DNA from: Bacillota bacterium
GTDB lineage: Bacteria; Bacillota; Sulfobacillia; Sulfobacillales; JAIMBI01
DNA: 33,125 nt
NCBI GenBank assembly: GCA_021795575.1
Contig: JAJYPH010000020.1
Span: 1-33,125, forward strand
Direction of reading: 5' to 3'
Shown: positions 15,480 to 25,900 of the stretch, piece after piece
Position numbering within the stretch: position 1 is the first letter of the stretch
How the letters are laid out: each line of letters opens with the position of its first letter
Position numbers and translations under genes: made by a program
The notes under the pieces: model-generated
The model's input: the letters and a program-made list of their open reading frames with translations, nothing else
What the model was told of the DNA's origin: nothing
Database searches by the model: none

Positions 15480-16529
15480 TCAGCAGTAGGACGGGTAGTA
15501 AACGATACCTTCATTATCGCTACCGCCGGCACCCCCTGCGGATCCGGGTCCACCTCCAGCCCCGCCCAAGGCCCGTATCATCGGGCGACTCCCCAATGCA
15601 CCCCAGACGGAAGAGCCCTGCCCGCCGCTGCCGACCCCTCCGGGCGCCCCTCCCGCCCCTCCAGGTCCGACCAGCACATTGATAGCCTCCCCCGGACTCA
15701 CTGCCGTGACCACCTTGCCAAACTCCCCGCTGGCGCCGCCGCCTCCGGCCTGAGCGCTCGTGCCGCCGGCTCCACCGCCTCCGCCGCCCCACGCCTCAAT
15801 CTCAACCGCATTCACTCCGGTGGGCACCGTGTAGGTGTAGGTGTAGGTGCCTGGTGTCGTGTAGACGACCGACCCCGTGAATCCCGGAACGCCCTGGGGT
15901 CCTTGGGGTCCCTGGGGGCCCTGGGGGCCCTGGGGTCCTTGGGGTCCTTGGGGTCCTTGGGGTCCCCGTGAGCCGGGACGCCCGGTGAGCCCGGGTTGGC
16001 CTTGACTGCCCCGCGGACCAATGAGTGACACACCCGGTCCTCAGCCGGCTTGGGTCAGAGGGCCGTACAACTGCTCGGTCGCGGTGTCCAGATACATGTC
16101 GCCACGATTTCCCATGCCCACGGTCGGCGCTGTGGACCCCGTGAGCAGTTGCGTCGGCGGCTGGGCGTCCACGACCGCTCCGGAGCCGACGGCATTCGAC
16201 CACGCCTGCTTCGCCAGCTCAGCGGCTGGCAGCACGTACGCCATGACGCGGTAGACCCCAGGCACGGTCGTATTGAGGACGAAGCTGTCCTTGTTGGAGT
16301 AGTTCTGCGCGTCCGTCCAGGCCCCGTTGGGACTTTCGACCCAAAACTGGTACTCGGGTGATGGAACGTTGTTCGCCGTGGCCGTAATCACCACGGCTTC
16401 TCCAGGGATCACCGAGGTGTCCGCCGGCCGTACCGCCAGCGTGGGGAGCCCCGCCGCTGCCCCGCTGGCGCTGACGGCGACCAGTCCGAGAGCGGCCATG
16501 AAGCCCAATGCCCACATGGGTTTGATCAT
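15480..16529 (-). pseudogene. secreted collagen-like, glycine-rich surface protein with one in-frame TGA
   Basis: ATG 16529 follows a strong AGGAGGAAG. Residues 1-27 are a signal peptide ([21 protein letters not shown]). An Ig/PKD-like module follows (FWVESPNGAWTD), then GNRGDMYLDTATEQLYGPLT. The frame then meets TGA (16043-16041) and continues in the same frame with [17 protein letters not shown], a Gly-Pro-Gln collagen repeat, a beta-rich piece ([20 protein letters not shown]) and a Gly-rich domain to TGA 15480. In this kind of protein the joint usually reads LYGP..GW followed by SLIGPxGP, so TGA replaces the expected TGG Trp codon. It is one gene of about 349 codons, broken by a single base or read through. 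A Gly-rich tail in another frame (15471-15280, ending GNAGLAGAVAIQPI) suggests a further frameshift at the 3' end. Confidence 0.75.
15893..15964 (-). repeat. 9-bp collagen (Gly-Pro-Gln) coding repeat
   Basis: About eight consecutive near-identical 9-bp units (CCTTGGGGT and variants on the plus strand) encode Gly-Pro-Gln triplets. The repeat is coding, low in complexity and prone to slippage. Confidence 0.9.
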
Positions 16530-17010
16530 AAAGTGCTTCCTCCTGACGATGGGTCGGTCTGCTTGCCCTCTGACGGTGTGCCGCTCGGAGTGGATCCGTG
16601 GTGGGAGCCTGCAGCGGCTCCCCAGATACCCTGCGGCCAGGTGGCCGACGGACCAGCCGGCCGGATCCCGCGACGTGCAGAAGTCCCGGCCCGCACGGGC
16701 ATGGCACGCGGCTTGCCGTCACATGGGATGGCCGCGTCTGTAGGCACCACTATCCCGATCGCAACATTCTCCCTGCCAGGAAGAAATTCCTGCTCCCTCA
16801 ACTGCACTTCACTGGTTGGCGAGCACGACCCTTCCGGGCAGCGCGAGGCCAACTCCGATGCCAATCCCCATGGGGGATCGGGTATCATGGGACTGGACGG
16901 CGGATGGCGAGCCGACCCTATCCCGTCGGCCCATTTTGGCCGAAGACCGAGCCACCAGACCGTCAGCGCAAGCCGTGCCTGTCGGGTGGCGGAGCGAGGG
17001 GACAGCCGCC
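16530..17010. other. divergent intergenic region
   Basis: This 480-bp stretch separates the collagen-like gene (minus) from the small anchored protein (plus). The frame of gyrA happens to remain open through it, but nothing resembling a protein family is encoded. A short palindrome, TCCCCATGGGGA, lies near 16865. It must hold promoters for both neighbours, but I cannot place a convincing -35/-10 pair. Confidence 0.4.
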
Positions 17011-17586
17011 ATGAGACGTCTCCCCATGGGAGTGCGCGTGCTGGCGGTCACGGCACTGGTGATGCTGGCGGTCGCGACCACGCTCCACCTCGCGGCAACG
17101 CACCCGGACGCCACACATGCACCGGCTGTGGTTACGGTGCATGTAGCGACCTCCCCGTCATGCCGCCTCCCCCAGATGCCCCGCTGGCTCCAGGCTCCCG
17201 CCACCACCCAGGTGGAAGTTCTCTCCCCCTACGGGGTCGGCCAAACCATCACTTACCGGAGCTCATCGGGGGCGGGGCTCACGGTGTGGCAGCAGCACAA
17301 CTGGACGCTTGGCCTATGGACGTCCATCGGGCCTTCGGCCCTAAGTGCGGAGAGCGTCTTTGCCCCCCTGCGACTGCCCGGGCGCGGCCGCCTGCTGTGG
17401 CCACAAGGAGAGCCCCTCCGCATGGCCTGGTGCACGCGACGGGGAAACTACACCGTGTCAGTGGCAGGCCTTCCGCCCGCGGCGCCGCTGGCAGCCGCCG
17501 TGATCCAGGCGTGGTCCGATGCGCCGGCGCGGGTGTACCGCTGCCGTACCACTACCCAGGTCGTCGTCTGTACACCCGCCCGGTAG
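17011..17586 (+). CDS. small membrane-anchored or secreted protein, unknown function
   Basis: 191 residues. ATG 17011 is nine bases after GAGGGG; the frame is open upstream to 16816, but the hydrophobic N-terminus fits this start. Residues 6-29 form a signal anchor ([20 protein letters not shown]). The rest is predicted outside: [17 protein letters not shown], then [20 protein letters not shown] followed by [20 protein letters not shown]. The C-terminal shape (hydrophobic strand, GLP, amphipathic helix) is reminiscent of extracytoplasmic domains of anti-sigma or MucB-like proteins, but that is only an impression. Four Cys residues in the exported part (SPSC, AWC, YRC, VVC) could form disulfides. 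It is followed by gyrA after 137 bases with a separate promoter. Confidence 0.65.
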   Translation: MRRLPMGVRVLAVTALVMLAVATTLHLAATHPDATHAPAVVTVHVATSPSCRLPQMPRWLQAPATTQVEVLSPYGVGQTITYRSSSGAGLTVWQQHNWTLGLWTSIGPSALSAESVFAPLRLPGRGRLLWPQGEPLRMAWCTRRGNYTVSVAGLPPAAPLAAAVIQAWSDAPARVYRCRTTTQVVVCTPAR

Positions 17587-17680
17587 CTCGCCACGGTCCG
17601 ACGGCCCCCTCTCAGCCGCAGCGTCAGGGTGCCCTCGCATCCGCGCCAACGCAGATGCTCGGCGTTGGCCCAGGTCACGC

Positions 17681-17686
17681 TATAAT
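17681..17686 (+). promoter_or_regulatory. -10 box of the gyrA promoter
   Basis: A perfect TATAAT lies 37 bases before the gyrA start codon, in otherwise GC-rich DNA. No consensus -35 box is visible at 16-18 bases. A start near 17693 would give a short 5' UTR of about 30 nt. Confidence 0.55.
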
Positions 17687-17723
17687 TGAGGGGTTAGACA
17701 GTAGGGTCCAGAGAGGAAGCGTC

Positions 17724-20171
<2,448 letters not shown>

Positions 20172-20250
20172 GAGCGGCTGAGACGCGTCGTGATGCACAG
20201 CGGCCGCGATCACAGCCGAGAGACAGCCAGCGATTGCGAGGAGGACGAAG

Positions 20251-21153
20251 GTGGCACAACAGATGAACCAGCGTGAACAGGGAACCGCCGGCGTCAAAAC
20301 CGGCTTGGCGGAGATGCTGAAGGGCGGCGTCATCATGGACGTCACCACCCCGGAACAGGCCCTCATCGCGGAGCAGGCGGGGGCCGTGGCCGTCATGGCG
20401 CTGGAGCGCGTACCGGCCGACATCCGCGCGGCCGGCGGCGTGGCCCGCATGGCCGACCCCGCCATCGTGAGGGCGATCAACGCGGCAGTCGAGATTCCAG
20501 TCATGGCCAAGGCGCGCATCGGGCACTTCGTCGAAGCGCAGGTGCTGGAGGCGCTGGAGGTGGACTACATCGATGAGAGCGAGGTGCTGACCCCGGCCGA
20601 CGAGCAGTACCACATCGACAAGTGGAACTTCAATGTGCCGTTCGTCTGTGGCGCCCGCAACCTGGGCGAGGCGCTCCGGCGCATTGCCGAAGGCGCGGCC
20701 ATGATTCGCACCAAAGGGGAGCCGGGCACCGGCAACGTGGTCGAGGCGGTGCGGCACCTCCGGACGGTGCTGGGCGAGATTCGGCGCGTCACGGCCGCGC
20801 CCGCCGAGGAGCTGGGCACGCTAGCCAAGGAGTTTGGCGCCCCGCTGGAGCTGGTGCGCCGCGTCAAGGAGATGGGGCGCCTGCCGGTCGTGCATTTCGT
20901 CGCGGGCGGCATTGCCACTCCCGCCGACGCGGCCCTGATGATGCAACTGGGTGCCGACGGCATTTTTGTCGGGTCGGGCATTTTCAAGTCGCAGAACCCG
21001 GCGGCCATGGCGCGGGCCATTGTGCGGGCCACCCTGCACTACAACGACCCCGCCGTCATTGCCGAGGTGTCCGAGAGCGTAGGCCAGGCCATGGCGGGCT
21101 TGGAAATGTCCACCCTCGCGCCGAGCGACCGGATGCAGGAGCGCGGCTGGTAG
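20251..21153 (+). CDS. pdxS: pyridoxal 5'-phosphate synthase subunit PdxS
   Basis: 300 residues, slightly longer than the usual 290-295. PdxS condenses ribose 5-phosphate, glyceraldehyde 3-phosphate and ammonia (from PdxT) to PLP; twelve PdxS and twelve PdxT form the complex. Signatures: [40 protein letters not shown] with the catalytic Lys, [32 protein letters not shown] with the second Lys, and [21 protein letters not shown] used GTG 20251, with GAGGAGG upstream; ATG 20263 also fits. The stop TAG directly abuts the pdxT start. Confidence 0.97.
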   Translation: MAQQMNQREQGTAGVKTGLAEMLKGGVIMDVTTPEQALIAEQAGAVAVMALERVPADIRAAGGVARMADPAIVRAINAAVEIPVMAKARIGHFVEAQVLEALEVDYIDESEVLTPADEQYHIDKWNFNVPFVCGARNLGEALRRIAEGAAMIRTKGEPGTGNVVEAVRHLRTVLGEIRRVTAAPAEELGTLAKEFGAPLELVRRVKEMGRLPVVHFVAGGIATPADAALMMQLGADGIFVGSGIFKSQNPAAMARAIVRATLHYNDPAVIAEVSESVGQAMAGLEMSTLAPSDRMQERGW

Positions 21154-21765
21154 GTGCGCATTGGCGTGTTGGCCATCCAGGGGGACGTGCGGGAACACCG
21201 CCGTCACCTGGAGCGGCTGGGCGTTGACGCCACCGAGGTGCGGCGACCGGCCGAGCTTTTCGGGCTCGCCGGTCTCATCATGCCGGGCGGGGAAAGCAGC
21301 ACCATCGGCATGCTGATGACCGAGAGCGGTCTCTTGGACGCGCTGCACGCCAAGATGGCGGAGGGATTCCCGGTATACGGCACCTGCGCCGGCATGATCC
21401 TCGTGGCCAACCGCGTACAAGGCGCTCGCGGCGCCTCGCCCACGTGGCTCGGCGGCTTGGACGTCACGGTGGCCCGCAATGCCTATGGGCGGCAGGTTCA
21501 GTCCTTTGAAGCCGACATTCCCGTGAGGGCGTTGGGTCCCGAACCCGTGCACGTGGTGTTCATTCGGGCCCCGCGCATTGTGGCGGCTGGCCCCGCCGTG
21601 CACGTGCTGGGGCAGCTGGACGACGAGCCGGTGCTGGTGGAGCAGGGGCCCTTCTTGGCTTCGAGCTTTCACCCCGAGCTCACAGACGATCTGCGCATCC
21701 ACCGCTACTTTGCCGCCAAGGCGCTGCGATTTCAGGAGGCCGGTGCCGCCAAGTCCGTCCCTTAG
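21154..21765 (+). CDS. pdxT: pyridoxal 5'-phosphate synthase glutaminase subunit PdxT
   Basis: 203 residues, a class I glutamine amidotransferase that supplies ammonia to PdxS. Signatures: IGVLAIQGDVREH, LIMPGGESSTIGML, the catalytic nucleophile Cys78 in YGTCAGMIL, and His173/Glu175 in SSFHPEL. Start GTG 21154 follows the pdxS stop without a gap, so the two are translationally coupled, matching their 1:1 stoichiometry. Full length and intact. Confidence 0.96.
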   Translation: MRIGVLAIQGDVREHRRHLERLGVDATEVRRPAELFGLAGLIMPGGESSTIGMLMTESGLLDALHAKMAEGFPVYGTCAGMILVANRVQGARGASPTWLGGLDVTVARNAYGRQVQSFEADIPVRALGPEPVHVVFIRAPRIVAAGPAVHVLGQLDDEPVLVEQGPFLASSFHPELTDDLRIHRYFAAKALRFQEAGAAKSVP

Positions 21766-21919
21766 GCTGGGGTCCGACCCATCCACGCAGTGGCCTGCTG
21801 TCAAAGCATCCAAAGGTCGGCCTCCTCCTTTAGCTCCTGGCCCCGGCCGGGCCGGGTGCCATCGACGGATTCGGCGGCGGCCTGGCAGGTGGCTGCTCAC
21901 TCGGCGGGACAGATTCGGG

Positions 21920-21946
21920 TTGACACGACGCCGCCCCCCTTCTAAT
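21920..21946 (+). promoter_or_regulatory. vapBC promoter
   Basis: A perfect TTGACA (21920-21925) and TCTAAT (21941-21946, 5/6) are spaced by 15 bases, slightly short. TAATCT at 21943 gives a 17-base spacer but a poorer match. The site directly abuts the palindromic operator. Confidence 0.6.
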
Positions 21947-21962
21947 CTAGTTTGCAAACTAG
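21947..21962. promoter_or_regulatory. 16-bp perfect palindrome, likely VapB(C) operator
   Basis: CTAGTTTGCAAACTAG is its own reverse complement. It lies between the -10 box and the ribosome site of vapB, covering the expected transcription start. VapBC complexes repress their own promoters at such palindromes, so binding by the product of the next gene is inferred. Confidence 0.7.
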
Positions 21963-21979
21963 TCTTAGGAGGCATGAAC

Positions 21980-22219
21980 GTGCGCAGGGTGGGAACGTTT
22001 GAAGCGAAGACCCACTTTACCGAGATGCTGCGGGCTGCTGAAGCGGGCGAGACGATCACCATTACGAAGCGCGGAGCCGACGTGGCGATTCTGGGGCCCA
22101 TTCCTCGACAGCGGCTGGATCGCAATGAAGCGTTGAAGCGCCTGGCCCAGCTGCGTGAGCGGCTGCCTCGCGCCGACATCTCGGAAATTCGCGAGTGGAT
22201 TAATGAGGGCCGCCGATGA
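21980..22219 (+). CDS. vapB: VapB-type antitoxin (Phd/YefM fold)
   Basis: About 79 residues. The N-terminus VRRVGTFEAKTHFTEMLRAA followed by GETITITKRGADVAILGPI is the Phd/YefM DNA-binding domain that pairs with PIN toxins. The C-terminal part (LAQLRERLPRADISEIREWI) is the toxin-binding tail. I prefer GTG 21980, seven bases after AGGAGG (21967-21972); the ATG at 21974 lies only one base after it. It overlaps vapC by four bases (ATGA). The product should neutralise the toxin and repress the promoter. Confidence 0.88.
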   Translation: MRRVGTFEAKTHFTEMLRAAEAGETITITKRGADVAILGPIPRQRLDRNEALKRLAQLRERLPRADISEIREWINEGRR

Positions 22220-22620
22220 GCCGCTGCGTGATGGACGCCTCATCGGCGCTGGCTTGGTGTTTTCCCGACGAGCAGGGCGCCTCGCCGCCTCCGGCGTTCG
22301 CCGTCGTGGTCCCGGCCCTTTGGGCCCTGGAGGTAGCCAATGGCCTCCTGGCGGCCGAGCGCCGAGGGCGGATCACGTCAGCGACGGCGACCGCACTGAT
22401 CCCGGCGCTGGCAGATGGACTGGCGGTGGAGATCGATACTGAGGCGGACGTTTTCCGCAGCGTCCTCCCGCTGGCTCGGGAATACGGTCTGTCGGTCTAC
22501 GACGCCACGTACCTGGAGCTGGCGTTGAGGCGGTTCCTCCCATTGCTCACCGTGGACCAGCGCCTGCAGCAGGCGGCATCCGCTGCGGGCGTCGACGTCC
22601 ATCCGACGTTGCGGCCATAA
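22216..22620 (+). CDS. vapC: VapC toxin, PIN-domain ribonuclease
   Basis: 134 residues. PIN toxins are Mg2+-dependent RNases that usually cleave tRNA or rRNA. The four acidic residues are present: Asp7 (MDASSALAW), Glu39 (LWALEVANGL), Asp96 (LSVYDATYLELA) and Asp114 (LTVDQRL). The start overlaps the antitoxin stop (ATGA), the usual coupled arrangement. Intact. It converges with the histidine-kinase gene, separated by a hairpin. Confidence 0.92.
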   Translation: MSRCVMDASSALAWCFPDEQGASPPPAFAVVVPALWALEVANGLLAAERRGRITSATATALIPALADGLAVEIDTEADVFRSVLPLAREYGLSVYDATYLELALRRFLPLLTVDQRLQQAASAAGVDVHPTLRP

Positions 22621-22637
22621 GCAACCTCCGGCTTGCC

Positions 22638-22671
22638 GCAGGCGGCGGCCGGCGCCTGGTGAGCCGCCTGC
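22638..22671. terminator. hairpin between convergent vapC and kinase genes
   Basis: A perfect 9-bp stem, GCAGGCGGC (22638-22646) with GCCGCCTGC (22663-22671), has a 16-base GC-rich loop. There is no clear T-tract, so termination is uncertain. Confidence 0.35.
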
Positions 22672-22731
22672 TTCAACCGGATCGCTCGGGCTGCGGGAGC
22701 GGGCGCTGACCGACGAGTCGGCGTTCGCGGT

Positions 22732-22983
22732 CTACCCCGGTTCAGCCCGCCCCGCGTTTTCCGTCGGCTGATGCTCGGGCAGCCACACCGTAAAGGCGGT
22801 CCCGCGGCCCGGTGCGGTGTCCAGCTGGATCGTGCCATGGTGGCGCTCGATAATGCCGTAGCTGATGGACAGACCGAGCCCCGTCCCCTCCCCCACCGGC
22901 TTGGTGGTGAAAAACGGCTCGAAGATGTGACGCTGGACCTCAGGCGGGATGCCGGGTCCGGTGTCCCGCACGGTCACGGCCAC
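22732..22983 (-). pseudogene. C-terminal ATPase segment of the hybrid kinase, shifted frame
   Basis: This frame holds the rest of the histidine-kinase ATP-binding domain: VRDTGPGIPPE (G1 box), HIFEPFFTTKPVGEGTGLGL (F and G2 boxes), then GTIQLDTAPGRGTAFTVWLP and the stop at 22732. It continues the sequence of the long ORF that ends at 22940 after a frame change near 22985-23000. It has no ribosome site and would not be made alone. Either the gene carries a one-base indel, or the assembly does. Confidence 0.75.
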
Positions 22984-25900
22984 GCCACCCTCGCCGCGCC
23001 ACCACCGTGACCGTCCCGGGGCCTTTAATCGCCTGGCCCGCGTTGACCAAGAGGTTCATGAACAGCTGGTTCAGCTGACCGGGATAGTACTCGACCGCGG
23101 GGACGTCCTCGTACTGCCGCTCGACCGTGATACGGCTTTGATACTGCTGACGCAGCAGCATGAGTGTGGCATCCAACCCGTCGCGCACATCGGCCGCTTT
23201 GACTTCATCCTCGTCCAGCCGGGAGAAGTACCGGAGGCCCTTCACGATCTGGGCGGTGCGGTCCGCTCCTTCTGCGATGCCCGCCAGCAGATCGCCCACT
23301 TCCTGCTGCAGGTAGTCGCCATCCAGCGTGTCCCGAAGCTCCCGGGCCGCGGCGAACGCCGGGTGGGCCGCGGGCCCAGCGGCCAGCGCGGTTTCGTAGG
23401 CCGCCATGAGCCGCCGCAGATCGTCCAGGTCCCGCCGCAGCGACGGGACGCTCGACACCACAAAGTTCACCGGGTTGTTGATCTCGTGGGCCACTCCGGC
23501 GGTGAGCTGACCCAGCGAAGCCATCTTCTCCGCTTCAACCATTTGGCGCTGGGTGTTTTGCAGCGTGTCCAGCGCCGCCTCCAACTCCCGGGTGCGCTCG
23601 GCCACACGCTGCTCCAGCGACGCGTAGGCGCGGGCGTTTTCAATGGAGATGGCCGCCTGCCCGGCCAGCAGGTTCACGAGCGCCAGCCGCTCTGGGGGAA
23701 AGGCGCGTGCCGTGAGGCGATTTTCCAGGTACAGCACGGCTACGACGCGGCCCTGCTGGGCCACGGGCACGCACAACAGGGAGCTCACGCCGGCACTGCG
23801 TAGATACCGGTCCCGCCCAAAGCGGCCGCCGTCCGCGACCTCGTCCATCGTGACGGATTCGCCGGTGCGAATCACATACTGCACCACGGCGCGCGACACG
23901 AGGGCGCTGTCGATCAACGCATGAGGAAGGGCGGCATCGGCGGGCGGCGGCATCACGGCCTCGACGCGCCAGCCGTCGGCCTCGTTCAGCACCAGCGCGC
24001 CCCGGTCGGCCCCGGCACTCTCCAGCGCCAGCGACACCAACAGCCGCACTAAGCGGTCCAACTGCATTTCCTGCGCCAGCGCGCTGGCACTTTGCACCAC
24101 GCTGTCCAGATCCAACGGACGCTCATCGCCCGTCGGCGACGACCGGCCGGCATCGAGGGCAGCCAGGTCCGGCCGTTCCGCGGCGATCGCATCCACCTTG
24201 GCGCGGTGGCCCCACCGTTGGTAGGCACGGTACGCCACGAGCCAATATCCCAGCGTCCGCTCCCCGAACCCTGACTCAGTGTAGAACCGCGCGATGGTTT
24301 CAGCGATGAATGCCTCTTCGTACACAACCTCCGCGTGGCGCGCCGCCGCTAAGGCCTGGTCGTACCGATCCGCCGCGCGCGTCACCCGTCCCTGCTGCCG
24401 CGCCACTTCGGCCTGGAGCAGGAGCGCCTTCGCGCGGTAGTTGGCCGGGGATTGTTCGGCCCACAGTTCCAGCGCGCGCCGTACCTTGCTCACCCGTGCC
24501 TGTCGACCACGGGCCAACTCCGGGTCGTCGGTCGTGAGCCGAATGAGTGACCAGGCGTCCCAGAACCACAGTTCCGGGAACAGCCAGTTGCTATGGTCCG
24601 TGTCCCGATCCTGAAACCGCCCAACGGCCCGCCGCACGCGTTCGGCGTCACCCTCCAGCCCCGCGTCCCAAGCCATGAGCCACGCCGACAGCAGGTGGTC
24701 GTCACGGTCCACAATGCTGACGGCCGCGTCCCCTCTGGTGGGTGGTTCTTCCGTCGACGTCCCGGTCCCCCGCCACTGGGCGAGCGTCCGCTGCAGCAAT
24801 CCAAACGCACGGGCCGGCATGCCTACGCCATGCGACCGGGCCAGCGCCGCCTTCTCCCCGAGGTGCTGCTCCACCTCGGCCAGCGGGAACCCGGCCGCCA
24901 GTTGGGCCGCCACCCACGCGGGGGCGTGGATCAGACCGAAGGCCGGAACGGCGTCGTGCCAGCACAGGTCGTAGTGTCGTGCGAACCACTCTTGCACCAC
25001 GCGGAGCGGCTGGCGAAAGTGCACCAGGTGGCCGGCCATCTCCATTGTGAGGTTCAGGCGTGCCCGCGCGTTGGGCAGACGGTCCGAGAGCGCGAGGGCC
25101 AGGTCGGCCAGGCCCAGCATGTCGGCCAGAGCGGCGCGTTGGCTGAGATCGAGGATGCGGATGGGCGCGAACAGCGCCAGGAGGGCTCGCGCATCCCACC
25201 CGCGGTCCAGCGCCAAATCCAGCTGGAGCAGCCGCACATAGTTCGCCCAGTTGGAGTCCGGCACGTTGGCCAGGATCGTGAAAATCTCGTGGAGCCTGGT
25301 GATGGTCGGATCATCGGGTGCGATCCACTCCTGCCACGCGGCCGAGGACTTTTCCTTCAGCCGGCGGCGGACTCGGCGGTACAGCGCATCTACATCGGTC
25401 GGCGTGACCGAGGTGGGCAGCGCGATGCCTGCCCCCGCCAGCACCTCCACCCCCACCTGCTGCACCTCAGCCGGCTGGTCCAGCACCGTGTAGAGATTCG
25501 TCAATGGGCCCAGGACGGCCGCCCGGTCCAAAAATCCCTGGGCGTGCGGCTTGACCGCGGCCGCCTCGGCGATGCAGGTCTCGACCTGATGGTCGGCCAA
25601 CAGCGCCTGGATGTGTGAGGCATGCAGATCCAGCGCCAGCCGGTAGCAGGATGACCACGCGTCGGGGGGAAGGTACCCGATGCCCGCCGCCAGCACCTGG
25701 CACGCCTCGTGAAACGCGCCCATCAGAGAGGACCACTCCGCGGCCTTCAGACAAAAGCCGGCCACCGCCAGGCGCTCCGCGGGATCGGTGAGCCCCGTGC
25801 CGGCCGCCCGATAGTGCTGCACCACCCGCGGCCAGTCCGACGGTACGGCATCGGGCGCCGAAAGCGCCCGTGCCGCGGCCAGATCCAGCGTTCGACGGCG

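Noticed and set aside
15893-15964. Short regular repeats resembling a CRISPR array
   Set aside because: The units are contiguous 9-mers without spacers and encode Gly-Pro-Gln collagen triplets.
16533-17723. Long N-terminal extension of the gyrA frame
   Set aside because: The family's N-terminus, ribosome site and a TATAAT box all support ATG 17724, and the extension overlaps the anchored-protein gene and has no domain-like sequence.
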